A stretch of 64,000 bases of DNA. Origin: Microterricola gilva. Its GTDB lineage: Bacteria; Actinomycetota; Actinomycetes; Actinomycetales; Microbacteriaceae. Below, piece by piece: positions 37,653 to 49,306 of the stretch. Location: NCBI RefSeq assembly GCF_004217495.1, contig NZ_SHLC01000001.1, forward strand, positions 2,356,001 to 2,420,000, written 5' to 3'. The notes under the pieces are model-generated. The model did no database searches and was not told the DNA's origin. It saw only the letters and a list, made by a program, of their open reading frames with translations. Within the stretch, counting starts at the first letter, position 1. Every line of letters starts with the position of its first letter. The position numbers were made by a program, and so were the translations under genes.

Positions 37653-38870
37653 GTGGCTATTTTCCGTTCCGAACGCTACGCAGCCATGCTGCTGCTGGCG
37701 GCAGCCGTGCTCGGCCTCGTGCTCGCCAACAGTGCCGTCGGCCCCGCTCTGCTCGCCTTCAAGGGCGAGCATGTCGAGCTGCCGTTGCTCGGTCTCGACA
37801 TCTCGACGGGGCACTTCGTCAGCGACGGCCTGCTCGCGATCTTCTTCTTCATCGTGGCCGTCGAGCTCAAGCGCGAACTCGCGATCGGTGAGCTCAACAG
37901 CCTGAGCAAGGCGGCGCTGCCCGCCGTCGCCGCACTCGGCGGGGTCGCCGTCCCGGCCGGAATCTACCTGCTCATCACCGCGGGCTCCGGTTGGGAGAAC
38001 GGCTGGCCAGTGCCGACCGCGACCGACATCGCCTTCGCTCTCGGCCTGCTCGCGATCTTCGGCAAGGGCATTCCAACGCGGGTACGCGTGTTCCTGATGG
38101 CGCTGGCCGTGCTCGATGACCTGGTCGCCATCCTCATCATCGCGTTCTTCTTCACGAGCAGCGTCGAGCTGAGCTACCTGGGCTTTGCGGCCGTGACGCT
38201 CCTGCTCTTCTCCGGCGTGAGCCGGCTGCTCCGCCCGCGCTCCGGCTACATCCTCACGCGCAAGCCGCAGTGGCCCCTCGTCATCGCGATGTGGGTGCTC
38301 GCCGTGCTCACGTGGTACTTCGTGTTCCAGTCCGGCGTGCACGCCACGATCGCGGGCGTGCTGCTCGGCCTCGTGATGGCACGGCGTCCAGGCGGCCGAG
38401 CGGTGCACAGCCTCGAGCCGTACTCCAACGGCATCATCCTTCCGCTGTTCGCATTCTCCGCCGCCCTCGTCGCGATCCCAGCGGTGAGCCTGAGCGAGCT
38501 GAGTCCGGCCTTCTGGGGCATTCTGGTGGCGCTGCCGCTCGGCAAGCTCCTCGGCATCACGCTGGCGGGCTGGCTCGGCGGGCTCGTCGCGGGCAAGCGC
38601 TCCGGTGTCGGGCTCCGGATCGGCGATCTGCTCGTCGTCGCCTCGCTCGGCGGGGTCGGGTTCACGGTCTCGCTGCTGATGAACGAACTCGCCTTCGCCA
38701 GCGATCATGACGTCGTCGACGAGGGAACGATCGCCGTGCTCCTCGGCTCCGGCATCGCCATGGTGTGCTCGGCGGCCTTCGTGAGTTGGCGTGCGGCGCA
38801 GTACCGGTCAGGCAAGCTGTCGGTCTCCGCTGCGGACGAGCCAGATCCGGCGACAGCCCCGCTGTTCTAG
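37653..38870 (+). CDS. nhaA: Na+/H+ antiporter NhaA
   Basis: NhaA exports sodium or lithium in exchange for protons. The 405-residue protein has about 12 helices. The paired aspartates of the ion site are in LAVLDDLVAI, and the segments WPVPTATDIAFALG, FFFIVAVELKREL and LGGVGFTVSLLMNELAF are all conserved. I start at the GTG at 37653 because AGGAGG lies seven bases upstream; the track-wide open frame begins 14 codons earlier. It is probably followed closely by the small unknown gene at 38875. Confidence 0.96.
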   Translation: MAIFRSERYAAMLLLAAAVLGLVLANSAVGPALLAFKGEHVELPLLGLDISTGHFVSDGLLAIFFFIVAVELKRELAIGELNSLSKAALPAVAALGGVAVPAGIYLLITAGSGWENGWPVPTATDIAFALGLLAIFGKGIPTRVRVFLMALAVLDDLVAILIIAFFFTSSVELSYLGFAAVTLLLFSGVSRLLRPRSGYILTRKPQWPLVIAMWVLAVLTWYFVFQSGVHATIAGVLLGLVMARRPGGRAVHSLEPYSNGIILPLFAFSAALVAIPAVSLSELSPAFWGILVALPLGKLLGITLAGWLGGLVAGKRSGVGLRIGDLLVVASLGGVGFTVSLLMNELAFASDHDVVDEGTIAVLLGSGIAMVCSAAFVSWRAAQYRSGKLSVSAADEPDPATAPLF

Positions 38871-38874
38871 GCTG

Positions 38875-39198
38875 ATGGGCATGGACTCCCATGACCACGA
38901 CTCCGACTCGACGGAGCCCGCGTCCCTTCATCTGACGGCAGAACTGCGCGCCCGGGAGACGCCGAGCGGCATCCGCGGCGTCGTTCACACCGTGGCCTAC
39001 CTCGTCGGAACGAGCCTCAGCCTCGGTAGCCCCTCGGTGGCCGACATCATCGTGGTCCGGACGGCGACGGGCAACGAGGTGCTGCGCAGCAGCGCCGGCG
39101 ACCTCATCGAGGCCGACAATCTGCTGCAGCAGATCCAGCTCGACCTCGAGACCATGACCGTGAGCGAATTCCTCGCCGAGTGGGGCCACATCAGCTGA
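38875..39198 (+). CDS. Small protein of unknown function
   Basis: I do not recognise this 107-residue protein. It begins with an acidic, His/Asp-rich stretch (MDSHDHDSDSTE) followed by a compact alpha/beta region (about 15-105) with GIRGVVHTVAYLVG and a helical end, LLQQIQLDLETMTVSEFLAEWG. No membrane segment is seen. It starts four bases after the nhaA stop (or at ATG 38881), so it is probably co-transcribed. The His/Asp N terminus could bind metal. Codon use is normal for the window, so it is likely a real gene. Confidence 0.6.
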   Translation: MGMDSHDHDSDSTEPASLHLTAELRARETPSGIRGVVHTVAYLVGTSLSLGSPSVADIIVVRTATGNEVLRSSAGDLIEADNLLQQIQLDLETMTVSEFLAEWGHIS

Positions 39199-39212
39199 GC
39201 GGCTCCCCCGCC

Positions 39213-39272
39213 GGTTGAGCGCACCTCCCGCAGGCTGAGCGCACCTCCCGCAGGCTGAGCGCACCTCCCGCT
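39213..39272. repeat. 20-bp tandem repeat x 3
   Basis: Three units of GGCTGAGCGCACCTCCCGCA (the first with GGTT, the last ending CT) lie between the convergent small gene and mfd, right before the dispersed hairpin element. Confidence 0.9.
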
Positions 39273-39274
39273 GA

Positions 39275-39317
39275 TTGAGCTTGTTGAAATCAGGGTTTCG
39301 ACAAGCTCAACCAACGG
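39275..39317. repeat. Dispersed repeat copy 1 with hairpin
   Basis: TTGAGCTTGTTGAAA (39275-39289) and TTTCGACAAGCTCAA (39296-39310) form a 15-bp stem with one mismatch. The right half, 39294-39317, is the GGTTTCGACAAGCTCAACC element also found at 49201 and 55397. It may terminate both convergent genes. Confidence 0.85.
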
Positions 39318-39324
39318 ATGCGGC

Positions 39325-42300
39325 TCAGCCCGCCTCGGCCGCCTTCTCCTGCACGACGACGGGCGGCGGGAAGATCGCGGTGAGCAGCTGGCTGACCCAT
39401 GCGATGAGCGCGGCATCCGGATTCGCGTCGTCACTCACATCAGGCAGCGGCACGGAGAGCACGCCCTGCTGCGCGAAGTAGCGCGACCCCGGGTACATGC
39501 GCTGCAGGCGCACCTGGATCGAGTCGGGCAGCGTGGCCTGCGCGACGCGCAGCTTGTCGCCCATCGCGACGACCTCGCCGAGGCCGGCACGCTGAGCCTG
39601 CCGGCGCAGCGTCGACACGGCGATCAGCGTCTGCACGGCGGCCGGCGGCTCGCCGTAGCGGTCGGTGAGCTCCTCGAGCACGTGGGCGATGTTCTCGTCC
39701 TTGGCCGCGAGCGAGCTCGCCGTGGAGAGCTTCTGGTAGGCCTCGAGGCGCAGACGCTCGCTGTCGACGTAATCCTCCGGGATGTGGGCGTCGACGGGCA
39801 GCTCGAGGCGCAGTTCTGTCTGCCCCTCCGCGACATCACCGCGGAAGGTCGAGACGGCCTCGCCGATCATGCGCAGGTAGAGGTCGAAGCCGACGCCGGC
39901 GATGTGGCCGGCCTGTTCGCCGCCGAGCAGGTTGCCCGCACCGCGGATCTCGAGGTCCTTCAGCGCCACCTGCATGCCGCTGCCGAGCTCGTTGTTCGCG
40001 GCGATCGTCGCCAGCCGGTCGTGGGCGGTCTCGCTGAGCGGGGCGTTCTCGTCGTAGAGGAAGTAGGCGTACGCGCGCTCACGGCCGCGGCCGACACGAC
40101 CGCGCAGCTGGTGCAGCTGGCTCAGGCCGTACTTGTCGGCCCTGTCGATGATGATCGTGTTGGCGTTGGCGATGTCGAGGCCCGTCTCGATGATCGTGGT
40201 CGACACGAGAACGTCGAACTTGCGCTCCCAGAAGTCGGCGACGACCTGCTCGAGCACGGCCTCGGAGAGTTTGCCGTGTGCGACGGCGATCCGCGCCTCC
40301 GGAACGAGCTCGGCCAGTTGCGCGGCGACCTTGTTGATGCTCGACACCCGATTGTGCACGAAGAACACCTGGCCCTCGCGCAGCAGCTCACGGCGGATCG
40401 CGGCGCTCACCTGCTTGTCGGAGTATGGCCCCACGAAGGTGAGAATCGGATGCCGGTCCTCCGGCGGCGTCGCCAGGGTCGACATCTCGCGAATGCCCGT
40501 CACCGCCATCTCCAGCGTGCGCGGGATCGGCGTCGCGCTCATCGCGAGGATGTCGACGTTGGTCTTCATCTTCTTGAGTGAGTCCTTGTGCTCGACGCCA
40601 AAGCGCTGCTCCTCATCGATGATGACGAGCCCGAGGTCCTTGAAGATGATCGAGGACGAGAACAGCCGGTGCGTGCCGATGACGACATCCACGGTCCCAT
40701 CGAGCAGCCCCGCGATCGTCTCGGTCGCCTCCTTGTCGGTCTGGAAACGGCTGAGCGCCCGCAGGTGGACGGGGAAACCGGCGAAGCGTTCCTGGAAGGT
40801 CTCGAAGTGCTGCTTGACGAGCAGGGTGGTCGGCACGAGCATCGCGACCTGCTTGCCGTCCTGCACCGCCTTGAACGCTGCACGCACGGCGACCTCGGTC
40901 TTGCCGAATCCGACATCGCCGGAGAGCAGCCTGTCCATCGGGATGGGCCGCTCCATGTCGGCCTTCACCTCGTCGATGGTCTGCAGCTGGTCTGGCGTCT
41001 CGGCGTAGGGGAAGGCCTCTTCGAGCTCGCGCTGCCACGGGGTGTCAGGACCGAAGGCGTGGCCCTTGGCCGCCATCCGCGCGGAGTAGAGCTTGACCAG
41101 CTCCACCGCGATGTCGCGCACGGCCTTGCGCGCCTTCGACTTGGCGTTGCTCCAGTCGCTGCCGCCCATCTTGCTGAGCGCCGGCGCCTCGCCGCCGACA
41201 TAGCGCGAGAGCAGGTCCAGCTGGTCGGTCGGAACGTAGAGCCGGTCCCCCGGCTGGCCACGCTTGGATGACGCAAACTCCAGCACCAGGTACTCGCGGA
41301 CGATCGTCGGTGCCGCGGCGATCCCGGCGGTGCGCGATGGCCCCTTCGGCCTGCTGCCGGCTGCGACGGTGCGCTGCGTCATCTCGATGAACTTGCCGAT
41401 GCCGTGGGTCTGGTGCACGACGAAGTCGCCTGCCTCCAGCTGCAGCGGGTCGACGACGTTCTTGCGCCGGCTGGCGAGCTTCTTGACCTGTCGGGAGTCG
41501 TAGCCGACCGCGCGCCCGTAGAACTCGCTCTCGCTGATGAGGGCGAGCTTTGCCTCCTCGATCTCGAAACCGTGGGCGGCCTCGGCCTGGAGGATGTAGG
41601 CGAGCCCGGCTGCTGGCTCATCGGGGAAGGTGTCGACGATCCGCGCGGCAAGGCCACGCTCGGCGAGCACGTCGTTGGCGCGTTCGACGAGGCCGTGTCC
41701 GCCGGCCACGATGGCAACGCTCCACCCCTCGCGCAGGCGCGCGGCCACGTGGTCGATGGCGCCACTGACATTGCCCTGGAAGCTCGGAACGATCTGGCTC
41801 TGCACCCGCACGGCGCTGCCGACCTCGAGGTCGGCGACGAGCTCGGCGATGCTGGTGCCCTCGGCCTCCGCGATCGCCGCCAGCGCATCGCCGGCGTTGA
41901 ACACCGACAACGTCCACCACGGGTGGTCGGGCGTCTTGCGGCCGGGCGCACCCAGCCGCACGGCGTCACGCACCGCGTTCAGGGTGAGGAAGTCGCCGGA
42001 TGCCAGGTCGATCGGCGCCTCGGCGCCGAACGTCGCGGCGCTCCACGCGGCAGAGAGGAACTCACGGTTCGTCTCGGCCAGGCTCACCGCACGGCTGGCG
42101 ACCCGCTCCGGCGAGAGCACCGCGACCGCCGCGCCGTCCGGCAGGTAGTTCGTCATGGGCACGAGCTTGTCCACGAGTGCTGGTGCCAGGCTCTCCATGC
42201 CCTCGACCGGGATGCCCTCGGCGATCTTGGCGAGCATCTGGGAGAGGCTCGGGAACTCGTGCAACATCTCCCTGGCGCGCTGGCGCACCGGTTCGCTCAG

Positions 42301-43044
42301 CAGGAGTTCCCGGCTCGGCGGCAACAGCACCTGCGTGACGGGGTCGGGCAGCGAGCGCTGATCGGCGACGGAGAACGCGCGGATCTGCTCGATCTCGTCG
42401 CCGAAGAAGTCCACACGCACAGGATGCTCTGCCACGGCGGGGAAGACATCGAGGATGCCGCCTCGCACGGCGAACTCGCCACGACGGGTGACCATGTCGA
42501 CCCGGGTGTACGCCAGATCGACGAGCTGTGCCGCGAGCTTGTCCAGGCGATATCCGCGCCCGCCTGCGACGAGCTCGATCGGCTCGAAGTCCGTGAGGTT
42601 GTCGGCGACGGGCTGCAGTGCGGCGCGCACCGAGGCCAGGATCACGAGCGGGTGCGGCGCGGTCTCGCCCCCGGCGGCCGCCTGCCACTCCTGCTGCCAG
42701 TTGCGCATCCGGCGCAGGGCGAACAGGCGGCGGCCGACGATCTCGGCGCTCGGGCTCAACCGCTCGTGTGGGAGCGTCTCCCACGCCGGAAACTCGATGA
42801 TCTCGGCATCGGGGAGGTAGGCGGCGAGGTTGCTGCGGAGCGTCTCAGACTCGCGCCCCGTCGCCGTGACGATGAACAGCACCGGCGGCTTCCCCGCCTC
42901 CCGCCTGCGCTCGAGCAGGGCGGCCAGCAGGGGCGGGTTGAGGCCCTCTGCGAGCGAGAAATCGGCGTCGCGAGCGTACTCCCCCAGGGCCGCTTCGAAT
43001 GTGGAGGCGCGCGAAAGCGCACGAGACAAGCCCTGAAGTATCAC
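39325..43044 (-). CDS. mfd: Transcription-repair coupling factor
   Basis: Mfd removes RNA polymerase stalled at DNA damage and recruits UvrA. The 1239-residue length is full. Domains in order: a UvrB-like N terminus (about 1-400), the RNA polymerase interaction (CarD/RID) domain at about 510-610 with GDFVVHQTHGIGKF, and the helicase/translocase domains from about 630. Walker A is GDVGFGKTEVA, the DEAD-type box is DEEQRFG, and the RecG-like motif is QLRGRVGRGRERAY. The C-terminal TRCF domain fills the last 130 residues. Start is GTG. It lies between the rRNA terminators and the repeat region and is probably monocistronic. Confidence 0.97.
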   Translation of the reverse strand: MILQGLSRALSRASTFEAALGEYARDADFSLAEGLNPPLLAALLERRREAGKPPVLFIVTATGRESETLRSNLAAYLPDAEIIEFPAWETLPHERLSPSAEIVGRRLFALRRMRNWQQEWQAAAGGETAPHPLVILASVRAALQPVADNLTDFEPIELVAGGRGYRLDKLAAQLVDLAYTRVDMVTRRGEFAVRGGILDVFPAVAEHPVRVDFFGDEIEQIRAFSVADQRSLPDPVTQVLLPPSRELLLSEPVRQRAREMLHEFPSLSQMLAKIAEGIPVEGMESLAPALVDKLVPMTNYLPDGAAVAVLSPERVASRAVSLAETNREFLSAAWSAATFGAEAPIDLASGDFLTLNAVRDAVRLGAPGRKTPDHPWWTLSVFNAGDALAAIAEAEGTSIAELVADLEVGSAVRVQSQIVPSFQGNVSGAIDHVAARLREGWSVAIVAGGHGLVERANDVLAERGLAARIVDTFPDEPAAGLAYILQAEAAHGFEIEEAKLALISESEFYGRAVGYDSRQVKKLASRRKNVVDPLQLEAGDFVVHQTHGIGKFIEMTQRTVAAGSRPKGPSRTAGIAAAPTIVREYLVLEFASSKRGQPGDRLYVPTDQLDLLSRYVGGEAPALSKMGGSDWSNAKSKARKAVRDIAVELVKLYSARMAAKGHAFGPDTPWQRELEEAFPYAETPDQLQTIDEVKADMERPIPMDRLLSGDVGFGKTEVAVRAAFKAVQDGKQVAMLVPTTLLVKQHFETFQERFAGFPVHLRALSRFQTDKEATETIAGLLDGTVDVVIGTHRLFSSSIIFKDLGLVIIDEEQRFGVEHKDSLKKMKTNVDILAMSATPIPRTLEMAVTGIREMSTLATPPEDRHPILTFVGPYSDKQVSAAIRRELLREGQVFFVHNRVSSINKVAAQLAELVPEARIAVAHGKLSEAVLEQVVADFWERKFDVLVSTTIIETGLDIANANTIIIDRADKYGLSQLHQLRGRVGRGRERAYAYFLYDENAPLSETAHDRLATIAANNELGSGMQVALKDLEIRGAGNLLGGEQAGHIAGVGFDLYLRMIGEAVSTFRGDVAEGQTELRLELPVDAHIPEDYVDSERLRLEAYQKLSTASSLAAKDENIAHVLEELTDRYGEPPAAVQTLIAVSTLRRQAQRAGLGEVVAMGDKLRVAQATLPDSIQVRLQRMYPGSRYFAQQGVLSVPLPDVSDDANPDAALIAWVSQLLTAIFPPPVVVQEKAAEAG

Positions 43045-43082
43045 TCTGAGAGTCTACGCACCGCCGGCGAGGGCGAGTTAAC

Positions 43083-43110
43083 GAGAGAAGCCACCCGGGA
43101 GGGTGGCTGG
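43083..43110 (-). terminator. Second (distal) rRNA operon terminator
   Basis: Stem AGCCACCC (43089-43096) with GGGTGGCT (43101-43108), a short GGGA loop, and on the minus strand TTCTCTCGTTAAC afterwards. It resembles a degenerate copy of the hairpin at 43153. Confidence 0.7.
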
Positions 43111-43142
43111 TGATCGGGCGCACAACACGGCCGGCGGGTGGG

Positions 43143-43184
43143 GTGTTAACGAAAGAAAGCCACCCCCGAAGGGGTGGCTTTCTT
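43143..43184 (-). terminator. Main rRNA operon terminator
   Basis: A 14-bp stem (AAGAAAGCCACCCC at 43153-43166 with 43171-43184) with a stable TTCG-type loop on the minus strand, followed by TTCGTTAAC. It lies about 12 bases beyond the 5S gene. Confidence 0.9.
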
Positions 43185-43196
43185 CCAAAGTAAGTC

Positions 43197-43313
43197 CGGC
43201 GGTGTCCTACTCTCCCACAGGGTCCCCCCTGCAGTACCATCGGCGCAGAGAGTCTTAGCTTCCGGGTTCGGAATGTAACCGGGCGTTTCCCTCTCGCTAT
43301 GGCCGCCGAAACA
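43197..43313 (-). rRNA. 5S ribosomal RNA
   Basis: About 117 bases. The complement begins near TTTCGGCGGCCATAGCG and ends near GGACACCGCCGG; the ends pair as the terminal helix. It contains the conserved GAAC-type core (CCGAACCCGGAAGC). The exact ends may shift by a few bases. Confidence 0.95.
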
Positions 43314-43385
43314 CTATTGATGTATCAAAGTGAATCAAACAAACACAACGTCTCCACGAATGGAGGTTGTTTGTTTGGTTCTCGA

Positions 43386-43420
43386 CCGTACATCGAGAAC
43401 CACATAGTGGACGCAAGCAT
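43386..43420 (-). other. 3' arm of the pre-23S processing stalk
   Basis: Bases 43386-43420 are complementary to 46711-46745 on the other side of 23S, with only a few mismatches over 35 bases. Such flanking arms form the RNase III stem in rRNA maturation. Confidence 0.8.
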
Positions 43421-43477
43421 TCTCACGGACTCTCACCGTGCCACACACACCAGCCTTACAACGATGTGTGTGTAATG

Positions 43478-46592
<3,115 letters not shown>

Positions 46593-46710
46593 TCACATGA
46601 GTTTGAATCGATCTTTCGTTCAGAAAAATTGACCAATGATTAGTCGAACACCAACCGAAGTTGATGTCCTAAAAATCTTTGTGATTGACATCCGAAGACA
46701 TCAATCTAAG

Positions 46711-46745
46711 ATGCTCGCGTCCACTGTGTAGTTCTCAAAGTACGG
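46711..46745 (-). other. 5' arm of the pre-23S processing stalk
   Basis: Pairs with 43386-43420. The shared core on the two sides includes GCGTCCACTRTGT, followed by the boxA-like GTTCTC segment. Confidence 0.8.
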
Positions 46746-46832
46746 GCGGTACTCCCCCAACACCAGCCGGCTTACGCCTGTGCGGATGTTGACCGAAGTC
46801 CAGAAGGTCGTCCACGTCAAAACGTGACCCGG

Positions 46833-46856
46833 TCCTTCAGGACCCAACAGCGTGCA
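46833..46856 (-). other. 3' arm of the pre-16S processing stalk
   Basis: TCCTTCAGGACCCAACAGCG and the following bases pair with 48758-48781 upstream of 16S, with few mismatches. Together they form the stem cut to release pre-16S. Confidence 0.78.
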
Positions 46857-47036
46857 TCCGCAACCCTCCCCAGGCCCCAGCGTTCCTTCCCCACAAGTGA
46901 GGCGTACTAACCGAAATCTGATTCGTGTTGCGGCAATGTCAATGTTCCACCCATGAGCGCCACCCGAGAACATTCGCCTCGGATATGGCTGGCACCTATG
47001 TGATCTCCCTGTATACAGAGGAGAGGTGCACGTGCT

Positions 47037-48570
<1,534 letters not shown>

Positions 48571-48841
48571 TGTTTAATAGCCAGCCACCGAAGCAACTGA
48601 CACATTTTGCGCGTCGGCACCACCGGAATAGGCGGATACCTCAGCAAGTTTGAAACTGACAGAACAAATCATTACTGACTTGCTTTGTTGTTTAAATGTT
48701 TTCCAAAGGAATCTCCTACCTCACAAAGAGGTACGAGGTTTTTGGCATTTGACATTGTGCACGCTGTTGAGTTCTCAAGGATCGGATGCACCCGGATTCT
48801 TGCCGCTTTACTCGCGGCTGCCGCTCCGAGGCAACTTCTCT
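48571..48841 (-). other. rrn leader region
   Basis: No gene. The leader between promoter and 16S holds the 5' arm of the 16S stalk (48758-48781) and a GAGTTCTCAAGG segment of the boxA/antitermination type commonly found here. Confidence 0.6.
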
Positions 48842-48869
48842 AACTTACCAGATCATCCCCTCCCCGCAA
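48842..48869 (-). promoter_or_regulatory. Candidate rrn promoter
   Basis: On the minus strand: -35 TTGCGG (48864-48869), 16 bases, -10 TAAGTT (48842-48847). It lies about 60 bases upstream of the processing stalk, a fitting distance. Another -35-like TTGACA occurs at 48950-48955 but has no partner -10. Confidence 0.45.
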
Positions 48870-49149
48870 AACCGAGCGAATCAGACACTCCAGGCCCGAA
48901 AGCACCAGAAACCGACTCAAACCCGAAGGCGAGAAGAAGAAGAGGCAAGTGTCAATCTTAGGCGTGAAACCCGGCCACCGCAAATACGGCAAACAAAGGA
49001 TTTATGGCTAAGATCTGTGTTCCCGCTTGAGGCCGGCCTGCGTTTTCCGCTTCCAAACCTGTGGGGCAACAAGGAAGACATTACGCGGCATCCGGGCACC
49101 TGCGCAAAACGAGCAGCAGCACCGGGCGTGTCGCGAATACCCGGGGGAA

Positions 49150-49191
49150 AGCACAAGGCCCCGGCCGAGCGAACGCTCAGACCGGGGCCTT
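49150..49191 (-). terminator. Terminator of the MMPL transporter gene
   Basis: A 10-bp stem (AAGGCCCCGG at 49155-49164 with CCGGGGCCTT at 49182-49191) encloses a smaller GAGC/GCTC hairpin. On the minus strand GTGCTTTCC follows. It lies about 115 bases beyond the MMPL stop. Confidence 0.7.
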
Positions 49192-49200
49192 CAGTACGGG

Positions 49201-49224
49201 GGTTTCGACAAGCTCAACCAACGG
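49201..49224. repeat. Dispersed repeat copy 2
   Basis: GGTTTCGACAAGCTCAACC and the following AACGG match copies at 39294 and 55397 exactly. This copy lacks the left hairpin arm and lies between the MMPL stop and its terminator. Confidence 0.9.
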
Positions 49225-49306
49225 GAGGGGGCTGCCCCAACGGACCGCTCCCCCGCAGGCCCGCGTGCACGGCGGGCCGGCGGCCAAGCTGCAGCGTCTG
49301 CGGCGC

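Noticed and set aside
39213-39272. CRISPR array
   Set aside because: The 20-bp units are directly tandem with no spacers, and no cas genes are in the window.
48950-48955. TTGACA as the rrn -35 element
   Set aside because: No -10-like sequence lies 16-18 bases downstream on the minus strand.
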